A stretch of DNA of 64,000 nucleotides from Streptococcus infantis (GTDB lineage: Bacteria > Bacillota > Bacilli > Lactobacillales > Streptococcaceae), in the NCBI RefSeq assembly GCF_000963255.1, contig NZ_JYOV01000017.1:1-64000 (forward strand). The letters run 5' to 3'. The translations under genes were made by a program, and so were the position numbers. Below are positions 51,965 to 61,756 of this stretch, one piece after another (positions within the stretch are counted from its first letter, which is position 1; each line of letters starts with the position of its first letter). The notes beneath the pieces were generated by a model. That model had not been told where the DNA came from. It worked only from the letters and a program-made list of their open reading frames with translations, and did no database searches.

Positions 51965-53347
51965 TTACTGGGCCTCTGGCATTTGCCGAACATCTACGAA
52001 ACGCCCTGCGATAGCTGCCGCAGCTGCCATTGCTGGACTACAAAGATGGGTCTTCGCTCCAAATCCCTGTCTATCTTCAAAGTTACGATTACTAGTTGAG
52101 GCGCAGTGAACACCATCTGGTACCTTGTCAGGATTCATCCCTAGACACATAGAGCAACCTGGGTCTCTCCACTCAAAGCCAGCATCTTGGAAAATCTTAT
52201 CCAATCCCAACTTTTCAGCAGCTCGCTTGACTGGTCGAGAACCAGGTACCACGATTGCTGTCAGGTTGGGAGCAATTTTCTTCCCTTCGACAAATCGAGC
52301 AGCCAGTTGCAAATCGCTAAGTCGAGCATTGGTACAAGAACCGATAAAGACATAGCCTAGTTGGATATCTGCTGGTGACTGACCTGGTTGTAAATCCATG
52401 TAATGATAGGCCCGTTCATCATTCATATCCTTTATTTCTGGGAAGCTACTATCAAAATCAACACCCATAGCTGGATTGGTTCCCCAAGTCACCATAGGAG
52501 CCAATTCTGAAACATCCATACGGATAACCTTGTCATAAACGGCATCGTCATCACTAACCAGTCTTTTCCAATCAGCTACTGCTGCATCAAAATCCTTGGG
52601 AACACACTCACGTCCCTCAAGATAGTCATAGGTGGTCTGATCTGGATTCATGATTCCCATCTTGGATCCAAACTCGATGGACATATTGCAGATGGTCATT
52701 CGCTCTTCCATACTAAGTGCATCAACCGCTTGGCCACGATATTCCACTACGTATCCAACACCACAAGCAACACCGTACTTGGCAATCAAGGCTAAAATGA
52801 AGTCCTTGGAATAGACTCCTTTTTGAGGAACTCCTGTGAATTCTACCAACATTTTCTTGGGTTTAACCTGCCAAATGGTTTGAGTTGCAAAGACATGTTC
52901 AACCTCACTAGTTCCAATTCCAAATGCAATCGCTCCAAAAGCCCCATGGGTTGCTGTATGGCTATCACCACAGACGATGAATTTTCCTGGTTGTGTTCGT
53001 CCTGTTTCTGGACCAACCATGTGAACGATGCCTTGTTTTTCAGAACCGTGGGCCGCATATTCAATCCCAAATTCCTCAACATTTTCTGCCAACTTATCAA
53101 TCTGTGCTTTGGAGATTACATCTCGAATATCGTAAATATTAACCGTTGGAACATTGTGGTCAAAGGTACCAAATGTCAAGTCTGGTCGTCTCAATCTGCG
53201 TCCTGTGTCTCGTAATCCTTGAAATGCCTGAGGACTGGTCACTTCGTGGATATAGTGTTGATCCACATACATGAGTTGCGGTTGTCCCTCTTCTCCTGTG
53301 ATTACATGGAGGTCCCATAATTTATCAAAAATCGATTTTCCTGCCAT
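51965..53347 (-). CDS. leuC: 3-isopropylmalate dehydratase large subunit
   Basis: 460 residues; aconitase-type enzyme. Fe-S cluster ligands: Cys in IGSCTNAR and the pair in CSMCLGMN. Other motifs: [19 protein letters not shown] and [11 protein letters not shown]. Second catalytic half is LeuD, encoded immediately downstream. DUF1294 ends 3 bases upstream. Confidence 0.97.
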   Translation of the reverse strand: MAGKSIFDKLWDLHVITGEEGQPQLMYVDQHYIHEVTSPQAFQGLRDTGRRLRRPDLTFGTFDHNVPTVNIYDIRDVISKAQIDKLAENVEEFGIEYAAHGSEKQGIVHMVGPETGRTQPGKFIVCGDSHTATHGAFGAIAFGIGTSEVEHVFATQTIWQVKPKKMLVEFTGVPQKGVYSKDFILALIAKYGVACGVGYVVEYRGQAVDALSMEERMTICNMSIEFGSKMGIMNPDQTTYDYLEGRECVPKDFDAAVADWKRLVSDDDAVYDKVIRMDVSELAPMVTWGTNPAMGVDFDSSFPEIKDMNDERAYHYMDLQPGQSPADIQLGYVFIGSCTNARLSDLQLAARFVEGKKIAPNLTAIVVPGSRPVKRAAEKLGLDKIFQDAGFEWRDPGCSMCLGMNPDKVPDGVHCASTSNRNFEDRQGFGAKTHLCSPAMAAAAAIAGRFVDVRQMPEAQ

Positions 53348-53350
53348 TCA

Positions 53351-53620
53351 TTACCTCCATACAAAATACAAAGCCACTAGTGTAGTTACTATTCCTAGGA
53401 ACCAAACTGTTTTAAAGTACCATTTTCTAGTCTTGTGATGAAAAGTGATTCCTGCCAACCAGGCCCCAAAACCACCACAAAAGAATGCAAATGATAGTAA
53501 ATATTTTTCAGGTATTCGCCAAGCACCTCTTCTTGCCTTGAATTTGTCAATGCCATAGATCGAGAAAATGATAAGATTCCAAATCAGGAGGGCAAAAGTT
53601 ATTCCTTCGTTTAGTTTCAT
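53351..53620 (-). CDS. DUF1294 small membrane protein inside the leu operon
   Basis: 89 residues with hydrophobic segments at about 5-25, 42-60 and 70-88, and the family block YGIDKFKARRGAWRIPEK followed by GGFGAWLAG and HHKTRKWYF. Function unknown. Its ATG overlaps the leuB stop (ATGA) and it ends 3 bases before leuC, so it must be made with the Leu enzymes. Confidence 0.85.
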   Translation of the reverse strand: MKLNEGITFALLIWNLIIFSIYGIDKFKARRGAWRIPEKYLLSFAFFCGGFGAWLAGITFHHKTRKWYFKTVWFLGIVTTLVALYFVWR

Positions 53621-54654
53621 AGTCTTGCGATAATGGCTTCTGTCATTTCTTTAGTCGAAGCCTGTCCTCCTATATCTCTTGTTAAAATGCCAGCCGCTAA
53701 ACTAGCTTCAACAGCACGTTCGATACGCTGCGCATCCTCATAACGTCCAAAGCTGTCTCTCAGCATCATGGCAACTGACAAAATCATGGAAATAGGATTT
53801 GCAATTCCTTGTCCAGCAATATCAGGTGCCGAACCGTGAATCGGTTCATAGAGACTCGGACCATCTTCAGAGTGGCTGGCTGATGGCATAACCCCGAGTG
53901 TACCAGATAAAACGCTTGATTCATCAGATAAAATATCTCCGAAAAGATTCTCAGTCACGATAACATCGAACTTAGCTGGATTTGTAATCATGAGCATGGC
54001 AGCTGAGTCGACCAACTGGTGTTTCAAAGTTACATCTGGAAAATCTTTTGCGACTTCATCAGCAACTCTCCGCCATAGTTTTGATGTTGCCAAAACATTT
54101 TGCTTATCGATACTGGTAACAACTTTTCTCCGACTTCTTGCAATTTCAAAGGCCTTGCGTATAATCCTCTCTACTTCTTCATAGCTGTATTCATTGATAT
54201 CACGTGCCGATTTCTCTTCAAGGATATGATCTCCAAAGTAAATCCCACCTGTCAACTCACGCACTACTACAAAGTCAACACCAGTTATTAGTTCTGGCTT
54301 GAGTGGTGACAAATGCTTTAGACTCTCAAAGATTTTAACCGGACGAATATTAGCATTGAGATTAAGTTCCTTTCGGAGAGCCAGAAGCCCTTGTTCAGGT
54401 CGAACTGGAGCATCATCATACTGAGGACTACCGATTGCAGCGAGTAGAATAGCATCCGCTTCTCTAGAAGCCTTGAGCGTTTCGTCTGGCAAGGGATGTC
54501 CTGCAGCATCAATACCCGCCCCTCCAAAAGGTCGTCTGTCAATCTCATAGTCAAAACCTGTTTTTTCAGCTAGAGCCTCCAAAACTTCTAAACCAGATTC
54601 CATGATTTCTGGGCCTATACCATCACCTGTTAGGGCCACTATTTTCTTTGTCAT
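53617..54654 (-). CDS. leuB: 3-isopropylmalate dehydrogenase
   Basis: 345 residues; NAD-dependent oxidative decarboxylase of leucine synthesis. LTGDGIGPEIM at the N-terminus, RPEQGLLALRKEL with substrate Arg residues, VVRELTGGIYFGD, DSAAMLMITNPAKFDVIVTENLFGDILSDE split in the family motif, and GSAPDIAGQGIANP. It follows leuA by 11 bases. Confidence 0.97.
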   Translation of the reverse strand: MTKKIVALTGDGIGPEIMESGLEVLEALAEKTGFDYEIDRRPFGGAGIDAAGHPLPDETLKASREADAILLAAIGSPQYDDAPVRPEQGLLALRKELNLNANIRPVKIFESLKHLSPLKPELITGVDFVVVRELTGGIYFGDHILEEKSARDINEYSYEEVERIIRKAFEIARSRRKVVTSIDKQNVLATSKLWRRVADEVAKDFPDVTLKHQLVDSAAMLMITNPAKFDVIVTENLFGDILSDESSVLSGTLGVMPSASHSEDGPSLYEPIHGSAPDIAGQGIANPISMILSVAMMLRDSFGRYEDAQRIERAVEASLAAGILTRDIGGQASTKEMTEAIIARL

Positions 54655-54665
54655 AGCTTTCTCCT

Positions 54666-56228
54666 TTACACGCTAGGCATGTCACGATAGGAAACTGTTG
54701 TTCCCATCTCACCAGCATTCTCTTTTTGAACAAAGGTATTAGCATTGATATAAGCGATAGCCGAAGCCTTCAACACATCGAAATCAAGTCCAGCTGCGTT
54801 AAAGATAGTCTCTGTATCTCTGTTTTCAACAGTTACCAATACACGTGCTTGAGCATCAATCCCATCAGTTACCGCATCAATCGTATAGGATACCAAGCGA
54901 ACAGATTGATTAAAGAATTTATCAATAGCATTGAAGATAGCTTCAACAGAACCTTGACCTGCTGCATTAAATTCAACTTTCTCACCATCAAAATTAGCTA
55001 ATCTAACTGTTGCTTCAATGTCATTTTCAGAATGGGTTTGAAGTTGCAAGTCATCAAAGTGGAAGCCTTCTGGATTTTCAACCATGGTGCCAGCTACCAG
55101 AGCTCGAATATCAGCATCTGTGATTTCGTGCTTCTTGTCTGCCAAGGCCTTGAACTTAGCAAAGAGTGGCTTGATATCTTCGTCTGTAAAGTCTAGAGCC
55201 AAATCTCTTAGTTTCTCAACAAAGGCATGACGACCAGACAATTTACCGAGCGGAAGACTATTACTCTTGACACCAACCAATTCAGGTGTAATGATTTCAT
55301 AAGTGAGAGGATTTTTAAGAACACCGTCTTGGTGAATACCTGATTCATGAGAGAAGGCATTTCCTCCAACAACCGCCTTATTTTTTGGAACTGGAATCCC
55401 TGAGAAGCGAGAAACCATTTCGGATGTATTAATCGTTTCGTTTAGGACGATACTTGTCTCTGCTTGGTAGTAATCTTGGCGAATATTGAGAGCCACAGCT
55501 ATTTCTTCTAAAGCAGCATTCCCAGCTCGTTCTCCAATACCGTTAATGGTTCCTTCAACACGCCCCGCACCATTCTTAACAGCAGCAAGGCTATTGGCAA
55601 CTGCCATTCCAAGGTCATCGTGACAGTGAGGCGAATAGATAATCTGACGGTCAGTTTTAACATTGTCAATCAGATACTTGAAGATATTCCCATATTCCTC
55701 TGGTGTGGTAAAACCAACTGTATCAGGAATATTGATATAAGTCGCACCTGCGTCTACCGCTGTTTGAACGACTTGTAAGAGGAAATCCAGCTCAGTTCTA
55801 GTCGCATCTTCAGGAGAGAATTCTACCACTTCAAATTTACTCCGTGCATAGGAAACATGCTCTTTAATAGCTTCCAATATTTCCTCTTTGCTTTTATTCA
55901 ACTTAAATTCACGATGAATAGGACTAGTAGCGATAAAAACATGGATTTGTGGATACTTAGCATCCTTAAGTGCTTCATAACAAGCGTCAATGTCTGATTT
56001 AACAGAGCGAGCTAAACCAGTCACCGCTGTTTTCTTCAAGACTTTTGCGATTTCCTGAACTGCAGTAAACGAGTCTGGACTAGCTGCTGGAAAACCAGCT
56101 TCAATTGCCGAAATTCCCCATTTTTCCAGTTGTCTTGCAATGGCAATCTTTTCCTTGATCGAAAAATTAACACCTGGTGTCTGCTCACCATCTCGAAGGC
56201 TAGTATCTAGAAATTCAACTGTTCTCAT
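54666..56228 (-). CDS. leuA: 2-isopropylmalate synthase
   Basis: 520 residues; joins acetyl-CoA to 2-oxoisovalerate, the first leucine-specific step. [16 protein letters not shown] with metal and substrate residues, [15 protein letters not shown] with metal His residues, [17 protein letters not shown], and [12 protein letters not shown] are present. The C-terminal regulatory domain (about 390-520) for leucine feedback is complete. First structural gene after the attenuator. Confidence 0.97.
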   Translation of the reverse strand: MRTVEFLDTSLRDGEQTPGVNFSIKEKIAIARQLEKWGISAIEAGFPAASPDSFTAVQEIAKVLKKTAVTGLARSVKSDIDACYEALKDAKYPQIHVFIATSPIHREFKLNKSKEEILEAIKEHVSYARSKFEVVEFSPEDATRTELDFLLQVVQTAVDAGATYINIPDTVGFTTPEEYGNIFKYLIDNVKTDRQIIYSPHCHDDLGMAVANSLAAVKNGAGRVEGTINGIGERAGNAALEEIAVALNIRQDYYQAETSIVLNETINTSEMVSRFSGIPVPKNKAVVGGNAFSHESGIHQDGVLKNPLTYEIITPELVGVKSNSLPLGKLSGRHAFVEKLRDLALDFTDEDIKPLFAKFKALADKKHEITDADIRALVAGTMVENPEGFHFDDLQLQTHSENDIEATVRLANFDGEKVEFNAAGQGSVEAIFNAIDKFFNQSVRLVSYTIDAVTDGIDAQARVLVTVENRDTETIFNAAGLDFDVLKASAIAYINANTFVQKENAGEMGTTVSYRDMPSV

Positions 56229-56262
56229 AAGATTTCCCCTTTTCTAAATTCGGTTTTAAAAA

Positions 56263-56294
56263 AACATCTCGCTCGGAGTTCCAAGCGAGATGTT
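56263..56294 (-). terminator. leu attenuator terminator
   Basis: AACATCTCGCT pairs perfectly with AGCGAGATGTT around a 10-base loop, followed by TTTTTTAAAA on the minus strand, 35 bases before leuA. An upstream CCAAGCGGGAG (about 56301-56311) can pair instead with CTCGCTTGG of its 5' arm as antiterminator. Confidence 0.85.
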
Positions 56295-56339
56295 GATTTA
56301 CTCCCGCTTGGTAAGCCAAACAGGACTAATGCTTTTGCA

Positions 56340-56393
56340 CTAGCCCGAGTACCTCAACAACAAAGCAAATTGATTAAACTTAGCTGTTTTCAT
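56340..56393 (-). CDS. leu operon leader peptide
   Basis: 17-codon reading frame MKTAKFNQFALLLRYSG ending in TAG. Three leucine codons in a row (TTG TTG TTG) sit in its second half, as in leucine attenuators. AAGGAG stands 10-11 bases before the ATG, and the promoter is 37 bases upstream. Its last codons overlap the first stem of the leader (GGGCTAGTGC with GCATTAGTCC, about 56320-56345). Ribosome stalling at the Leu codons would free the antiterminator. The 314-base gap before leuA is otherwise filled by this attenuator and promoter. Confidence 0.85.
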   Translation of the reverse strand: MKTAKFNQFALLLRYSG

Positions 56394-56429
56394 GTTTGAC
56401 TTTCTCCTTCGTTTGATATCTTGTTTAGT

Positions 56430-56458
56430 ATTTTAGCATAGGAAAAAACACATGTCAA
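56430..56458 (-). promoter_or_regulatory. leu operon promoter
   Basis: -35 TTGACA (56453-56458), -10 TAAAAT (56430-56435), spacer 17. Confidence 0.85.
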
Positions 56459-56542
56459 GAAAAAATCCAATATTTTCTGAAAATTTCTTCAGTAAAGAAT
56501 ATTTTGCTAATTGAAAGTATTTGAAAAATCAAGTAAATCTAA

Positions 56543-57199
56543 TTACTTTTTCAAGGTCAAGTTCCAACTTTTTTCGATCAATTCAAGCACCTCTTCATCT
56601 GATAAACTGTCATCAAGTGGCACACTTATCCAATAGCGCTTGTTCATATGAAAGGCTGGATAAATCCCTTTTTTTACCAACAAATCAGATACTTGATCAT
56701 GTTTGAGATTGACTGCTTCCACTAGTCCTTCTCTCCCCTTTTCAAGCTTATCCCAAGAGATTTTCATCAAAACAGCATACCACTTTTGATTGCCCTCATG
56801 GCGCAAAACAGCTGTATCAGGGGATTTCTCCCATAGATATTCCAATTGATTTCCATACTTTTCTTGAACGAGTGCCATGATTCTCTTGGTCTGAGGACAA
56901 ATAAAATCCTGCACATCAAAACAAGACTTTCGGATTTCATAAAGAACTTCTAAACAAGCCTCTCGAACAGTTCCAACAAAAGTACCTTTCATACTTGCCA
57001 TATGAACTTGAGGATAAAGATCGCCAGTTTCTTGGTCATAAACTTGAAAACTTAAGTCTCCATCCTCAACTGTAACTATCATGAGAAAATCTCCGTGCAA
57101 GATAGTCGAACTATGGTTCCATACGCCTTGATTTTCTACAAATCCATACCCTTTAGCCTTTTTACTATTAAACTGATAAGCTTTAAAAATTTCAAACAT
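56543..57199 (-). CDS. MmcQ/YjbR-family protein
   Basis: 218 residues. The C-terminal half (about 105-215) matches the YjbR/MmcQ fold with KWYAVLMKISWDKL, VNLKHDQVSDLL, GIYPAFHMNKRYWISVPLDD and LIEKSWNLT. The N-terminal 100 residues form an extra domain of unknown role. YjbR proteins have a CyaY-like fold; a DNA-binding role has been proposed but is not proven. Monocistronic or last gene after cutC. Confidence 0.8.
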   Translation of the reverse strand: MFEIFKAYQFNSKKAKGYGFVENQGVWNHSSTILHGDFLMIVTVEDGDLSFQVYDQETGDLYPQVHMASMKGTFVGTVREACLEVLYEIRKSCFDVQDFICPQTKRIMALVQEKYGNQLEYLWEKSPDTAVLRHEGNQKWYAVLMKISWDKLEKGREGLVEAVNLKHDQVSDLLVKKGIYPAFHMNKRYWISVPLDDSLSDEEVLELIEKSWNLTLKK

Positions 57200-57206
57200 A
57201 AGCGAA

Positions 57207-57230
57207 AACTGCTACCAAAAGCTAGCAGTT
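57207..57230 (-). terminator. Hairpin after cutC
   Basis: AACTGCTA pairs perfectly with TAGCAGTT around 8 bases, followed only by TTCGC on the minus strand, so termination may be weak and mmcQ partly read through. Confidence 0.5.
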
Positions 57231-57242
57231 CCTTTCTATTTT

Positions 57243-57875
57243 TTAAAAGACGACCTTAGTTCCATGTAATTGTGTCACACCCAGTTGGTCAATAAAGGTT
57301 TGACGGTTGTCCATGTCAATCCCTCCACCAGGTAAAATTTCAATCTTTCCTGCAGCATGTTCTAGAATTCTATGATAGTGAGCAAAGCGTTTCTCTAACG
57401 AGTCGCCAGATACACCAGCACGAGTCAGGATGCGTGTCACTCCAGCTTGGCTGAGCCAATCAATAGCATCAAACTGGTCTTGGTCGCTCAATTCATCAAA
57501 TGCCATATGGAAAACAATTTCCATACCTTTAGATGCAGCAATCAATTTTTCAAGATTGGCCTTGTCCAACTTCTTATCAGCAGTCAATGCACCAAAGACA
57601 ACGCCTTGGCTTCCTGCTTGAGCAGTTAGAGCGATGTCCTCAAGCATGATGGCAATTTCTAGATCATTGTAAACAAAGTCACCACCACGTGGACGAATCA
57701 TAGTCATAATGGTAGTATCGTAGTCGGCCGCCAGCTCCACAGCTGCCTTGGTTACTCCGTAGCTTGGAGTTGTTCCACCAACTGCTAGATTGTCACAAAG
57801 CTCGATGCGACGAGCTCCTGCCTGCATAGCTTTTTCAAGCAAGGTTACATTTTCAGCACAAAATTCATAAATCAT
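57243..57875 (-). CDS. cutC: CutC family protein
   Basis: 210 residues, TIM-barrel. ENVTLLEKAMQAGARRIELCDNLAVGGTTPSYG at the N-terminus (given in the family as the AGADRIELC region), RPRGGDFVY, and GGGIDMDN. Named for copper homeostasis, but its real activity is unsettled. It has its own short upstream region of 90 bases. Confidence 0.92.
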   Translation of the reverse strand: MIYEFCAENVTLLEKAMQAGARRIELCDNLAVGGTTPSYGVTKAAVELAADYDTTIMTMIRPRGGDFVYNDLEIAIMLEDIALTAQAGSQGVVFGALTADKKLDKANLEKLIAASKGMEIVFHMAFDELSDQDQFDAIDWLSQAGVTRILTRAGVSGDSLEKRFAHYHRILEHAAGKIEILPGGGIDMDNRQTFIDQLGVTQLHGTKVVF

Positions 57876-57968
57876 TTGATTCTCCTTGAAGATTAGTTTA
57901 AATTTATTATATCATATTATTTCGAATATGTTTTTGTTTTTATCAAGGAAAATCGTTACTTATTAAAG

Positions 57969-58328
57969 TTATTCTTTATCAGGAATCACCTTAAAAAGAT
58001 AGTAGGTAATAAAGATGGTTAAACATCCCAAACCAATTTTGACTGGTAAAAGAGGCGCAAAATAAATGGAAATTCCCATCAAGATATAGATCGATACAAT
58101 AATTTTTTTCTTACGTTCACGCGCAATAGACTTGGTCTCACGAAAGTCCGCCACGTAAGTCTGATAAAGTTTGGTATGATAAAGCCAATCTTCAAAACGC
58201 TTGGAACTTCTGGAAAAACAAGCAATAGACAACAAAAGAAAAGGAGTCGTGGGCAACAAGGGCAAGACAACTCCAACAATAGCCAGAGCTAATGACAGAA
58301 ATCCAATAATCAGATAGATAATACGCAT
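57969..58328 (-). CDS. DUF454/YbaN family inner membrane protein
   Basis: 119 residues with hydrophobic segments at about 3-24, 28-38 and two adjacent ones at 77-112. The family motif GVVLPLLPTTPFLLL is clear, and a charged stretch SRSSKRFEDWLY lies between. Function unknown; probably stands alone next to the BOX element. Confidence 0.85.
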   Translation of the reverse strand: MRIIYLIIGFLSLALAIVGVVLPLLPTTPFLLLSIACFSRSSKRFEDWLYHTKLYQTYVADFRETKSIARERKKKIIVSIYILMGISIYFAPLLPVKIGLGCLTIFITYYLFKVIPDKE

Positions 58329-58343
58329 AACTTCTCCTAGTTA

Positions 58344-58493
58344 ATACTCTTCGAAAATCTCTTCAAACCACGTCAGCGTCGCCTTACCGTATATATGTTA
58401 CTGACTTCGTCAGTTCTATCTACAACCTCAAAGCAGTGATTTGAGCAGCCTGCGGCTAGCTTCCTAGTTTGCTCTTTGATTTTCATTGAGTAT
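58344..58493. repeat. BOX element, A-B-C type
   Basis: The 150 bases read boxA (ATACTCTTCGAAAATCTC ... ACGTCAGCGTCGCCTTACCG), one boxB (ACTGACTTCGTCAGTTCTAT ... CAACCTCAAAGCAGTG) and boxC (GCAGCCTGCGGCTAGCTTCC ... TTTTCATTGAGTAT) in order, matching the known pneumococcal/mitis repeat and containing the target of the BOX-A1R typing primer. It lies 15 bases before DUF454 and 60 bases after the topA terminator. Confidence 0.93.
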
Positions 58494-58553
58494 AAAATAA
58501 TCTTCTTCTAGTTTCGCATACAACGATGAATTTTGTCAAGCCTTTACTAAAAA

Positions 58554-58579
58554 GAGCCTGAAATTTACTTTCAGGACTC
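58554..58579 (-). terminator. topA terminator
   Basis: GAGTCCTGAAA pairs with TTTCAGGCTC around 5 bases, followed by TTTTTAG on the minus strand, just past the topA stop. Confidence 0.85.
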
Positions 58580-58585
58580 ATTTTT

Positions 58586-60673
58586 TTATTTGATTTTTTC
58601 TTCTTCGTAATCACCATTGCTACAAACAATTTGCTTACCGCCACCACGGACTTTTTTCTCCATGAGGAAGTTTCCACATTTTGGACAATCTCGCCCTACA
58701 GGCTTGTCCCAAGAAGTGAATTCACACTCTGGATAGCGATTGCAACCATAGAAGATACGATTACGCTTGGTTTTTCGTTCAATAATTTGTCCTTGATGAC
58801 AGCTTGGACACTCAACACCAATCTCTTTCACGATAGCCTGTGTATGACGGCAATCTGGGAAATTGCTACAAGCGTAGAACTTACCAAAACGACCAAGTTT
58901 AATGACCATTGGACTGCCACACACTTCACAATCAAATCCAGCTGGTTCATCCTTGATCTGGATTTTTTCCATTTCTTCTTCAGCCTTGGCAACCTCTTTA
59001 GAGAAGGGTTTGTAAAAGGCATCAATAACACGTTGCCACTGCTCTTTACCGACTTCGACATCATCTAGTTTACCTTCCATTTCAGCTGTAAAGGTTACAT
59101 TGACGATATCTGGGAAGTATTCAACAATCAGTTTATTGACAATTTCACCCAACTCTGTCGGTTCAAAACGCTTGGCTGCCAAACGAACATAATAGCGCTT
59201 TTGAATAGTTTCAATGGTAGGTGCATAAGTCGATGGACGCCCAACTCCATTTTCTTCCAAGGTCTTAATTAAAGTAGCCTCAGAATATCGGGCTGGTGGT
59301 TGAGTAAAGTGTTGCTCAGGTTTACTATTGACCTGTTTGACCACATCACCAACTGCCATGTCCGGCAACATCTTATTCTTATCTGAGTCATTGTAAATGG
59401 CCAAGTAACCATCAAACTTAACTTGACTGCCATTTGCTGCAAATTGAACTCCATTTTGAGAGAGCTTAACAGCCATGGTATCAAAGATGGCACCAGTCAT
59501 CTGACTCGCTACAAAACGGTTCCAGATAAGGGTATAGAGTTTTAGTTGGTCTTTGTCTAAGTATTTAGCAATTTTTTCTGGCGTGTTAAAGACACTTGAT
59601 GGGCGAATAGCCTCATGGGCATCTTGAGCACCAGTAGCATTTTTGACCTTGCTACCATGCTTAGAATACTTACTACCAAAACGTTCATTGATGTAGCTTG
59701 CAGCTTCATTTTGTGCAACTGGACTGATACGAGTCGAGTCTGTACGCATATAGGTGATCAAACCTTGGACGCCCGTACCAATATTAATCCCTTCATAGAG
59801 TTGCTGGGCAACCATCATGGTCTTTCGAGTACGGAAATTAATCTTGTTGGCTGCATCCATCTGCATAGTTGAGGTAGTATAAGGTAGTGGAGCGTTACGC
59901 TTGCGCTCTTTTTTATCTACCTGATCCACTGTAAAGTCTTTGCTGGATAGGTGAGACAAGACTTCTTTGACCTCTTCATTACTAGTCAATTTCATCTTCT
60001 TGCCATTCATTCCATAGAAAGATGCTTGGAATTGCTTAGTCCCCTTTTTGAAGACTCCATCAATAGTCCAATATTCTTCTGGTTGAAAAGCATTGATCTC
60101 ATTTTCACGGTCAATGATTAACTTGAGAGCAACAGACTGAACACGGCCAGCTGACAAGCCCTTTTTGACCTTTTTCCATAAAATTGGTGAAATAGAATAA
60201 CCTACCAAGCGGTCCAAGACACGACGGGCTTGTTGGGCATCCACCAAATCCATATCAATCTTACGAGGTTCTTTAAAGGCATTTTTTACCGCATCCTTGG
60301 TAATCTCGTTGAAAACAACACGGTTAGCATCATTTTCATCTAGATTAAGAATATGAGCTAAATGCCAAGAAATTGCTTCTCCTTCGCGGTCCGGGTCACT
60401 TGCGAGAAAGACTTTATTGGCTTTTTTAGCTTCTTTTTTCAAGTCATTGATCAGAGGACCTTTCCCACGAATATTGATATATTGGGGTTCATAATTGTTT
60501 TCTACATCGACTGACATACTGGATTTTTTCAAATCACGAATATGACCAACACTGGCTAAAACCTTATAATTTCTACCCAGGTATTTCTCAATCGTTTTAG
60601 CCTTTGCAGGAGACTCCACGATTACTAGATTTTTTTTAACTGTTGATTTTTTTTTCTTTGTTGCCGTAGCCAC
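58586..60673 (-). CDS. topA: DNA topoisomerase I
   Basis: 695 residues; type IA enzyme that relaxes negative supercoils. TOPRIM domain with [19 protein letters not shown] and [13 protein letters not shown]; catalytic Tyr in [11 protein letters not shown]-terminal zinc modules CEVCGSPMV to [15 protein letters not shown] to CNRYPEC and a last one with three Cys only (CPKCGN, CSNGD). I place the start at a GTG (60673, [10 protein letters not shown]) after AAAGGTG; this is the start I recall for pneumococcus, while an ATG 6 codons upstream lacks a site. It has its own promoter although it follows dprA. Confidence 0.96.
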   Translation of the reverse strand: MATATKKKKSTVKKNLVIVESPAKAKTIEKYLGRNYKVLASVGHIRDLKKSSMSVDVENNYEPQYINIRGKGPLINDLKKEAKKANKVFLASDPDREGEAISWHLAHILNLDENDANRVVFNEITKDAVKNAFKEPRKIDMDLVDAQQARRVLDRLVGYSISPILWKKVKKGLSAGRVQSVALKLIIDRENEINAFQPEEYWTIDGVFKKGTKQFQASFYGMNGKKMKLTSNEEVKEVLSHLSSKDFTVDQVDKKERKRNAPLPYTTSTMQMDAANKINFRTRKTMMVAQQLYEGINIGTGVQGLITYMRTDSTRISPVAQNEAASYINERFGSKYSKHGSKVKNATGAQDAHEAIRPSSVFNTPEKIAKYLDKDQLKLYTLIWNRFVASQMTGAIFDTMAVKLSQNGVQFAANGSQVKFDGYLAIYNDSDKNKMLPDMAVGDVVKQVNSKPEQHFTQPPARYSEATLIKTLEENGVGRPSTYAPTIETIQKRYYVRLAAKRFEPTELGEIVNKLIVEYFPDIVNVTFTAEMEGKLDDVEVGKEQWQRVIDAFYKPFSKEVAKAEEEMEKIQIKDEPAGFDCEVCGSPMVIKLGRFGKFYACSNFPDCRHTQAIVKEIGVECPSCHQGQIIERKTKRNRIFYGCNRYPECEFTSWDKPVGRDCPKCGNFLMEKKVRGGGKQIVCSNGDYEEEKIK

Positions 60674-60708
60674 AGTATCACACCTTTTCAAAGTAATAAA
60701 CTTTATAA

Positions 60709-60737
60709 AGTGTAAACCATTTTTAAAAACCTGTCAA
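60709..60737 (-). promoter_or_regulatory. topA promoter
   Basis: -35 TTGACA (60732-60737), -10 TACACT (60709-60714), spacer 17, with AT-rich spacer as is common for supercoil-sensitive topA promoters. Confidence 0.75.
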
Positions 60738-60791
60738 GACTTAACTCTTATATATAGAGGAAAAGTTTAACCGATAAAACCTTGCTAGTTC

Positions 60792-61655
60792 TTAAAATTC
60801 AAATTCTGCTAGCACATCCTGACCACTCGAAACAAGTTTTGCGCCTTCTTGAACCAAGTGATGACAACCATCTGAACGACCGTCTAAAATGCTACCTGGA
60901 ATAGCAAAAACATCTCTTCCTTCTTCCATAGCTCGCTCACAGGTAATCAAACTACCAGATCTCATCTTTGCCTCAGCAACGATAACACCCATACATAGGC
61001 CAGCAATAATCCGATTTCGTGCTGGAAAGTGATATTTTAAGGGTTCTTCACCAGGTCCATATTCACTCAGTAGCAAATGATATTCACCGATGTAGTCCTG
61101 CAAACGTTTATTCGATCTAGGATAGTAGACATCTAAGCCAGTACCAATGACAGCAATAGTTTTTCCGCCACTTTGAAGAATAGACATATGAGCTGCCGTA
61201 TCAATTCCCCTAGCAAGACCACTGACAATGACTAGTTCATTTTCCAATTCTTGAACAACCTTACGGACTGATTTTGTACCTGACTGACTACAAGTGCGAC
61301 TGCCTACAACTGCAATCTTAGGCAGCTTTAAAAGATTTAAATCCCCCTTATAAAATAATAATACTGGAGCATCATAGATTTCACTGAGAGCAAAGGGATA
61401 GACATCGTCTAGTATGGAAAATGAGGGAAATTTTTCAAAGTCACTTCTTAATCTCTCCATACTTTCAAAGGTGAGTTTATGGTAACGTTCCATAAAAAGA
61501 ACGGGATTTCTACACTCAGATGCTTCTGCGATGGTCTCTAAAGTCAATTCTTGATCATAAATTTCTCCATATTGAAGTACCTTTAGAACCTGTTGATTAC
61601 TCAGACCTGCTTGTTTCAACTTATAAATCTCAAAATTATCAATCTTAATTTTCAT
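60792..61655 (-). CDS. dprA: DNA processing protein DprA (competence)
   Basis: 287 residues. Loads RecA on incoming single-stranded DNA during transformation and helps shut off competence through ComE. The N-terminal SAM-like domain (to about 110) precedes the Rossmann-type core with VVGSRTCSQSG, VSGLARGIDTAAH, GTGLDVYYP and FPARNRIIAGL. The C-terminal winged helix is short, as in streptococci. A cin-box 31 bases upstream shows it belongs to the late competence regulon. Confidence 0.96.
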   Translation of the reverse strand: MKIKIDNFEIYKLKQAGLSNQQVLKVLQYGEIYDQELTLETIAEASECRNPVLFMERYHKLTFESMERLRSDFEKFPSFSILDDVYPFALSEIYDAPVLLFYKGDLNLLKLPKIAVVGSRTCSQSGTKSVRKVVQELENELVIVSGLARGIDTAAHMSILQSGGKTIAVIGTGLDVYYPRSNKRLQDYIGEYHLLLSEYGPGEEPLKYHFPARNRIIAGLCMGVIVAEAKMRSGSLITCERAMEEGRDVFAIPGSILDGRSDGCHHLVQEGAKLVSSGQDVLAEFEF

Positions 61656-61686
61656 GATAGACTCCTTGTTTTTCTCTCTATCTATT

Positions 61687-61694
61687 TATTCGTA
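61687..61694 (-). promoter_or_regulatory. ComX cin-box (combox) of dprA
   Basis: Exact TACGAATA on the minus strand, 31 bases before the dprA ATG, with a T-rich run upstream (CTTTTT). This is the SigX recognition element of late competence promoters. Confidence 0.85.
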
Positions 61695-61706
61695 GAAAAA
61701 GAAAAA

Positions 61707-61739
61707 AACTTCCCAACAATTTTACTTGTTTAGGAAGTT
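61707..61739 (-). terminator. dapA terminator
   Basis: AACTTCC with CAAG pairs to TTGGGAAGTT around the loop, followed by TTTTTTTC on the minus strand. It ends 13 bases before the cin-box. Confidence 0.8.
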
Positions 61740-61756
61740 CTTTTATATTAGTTATC

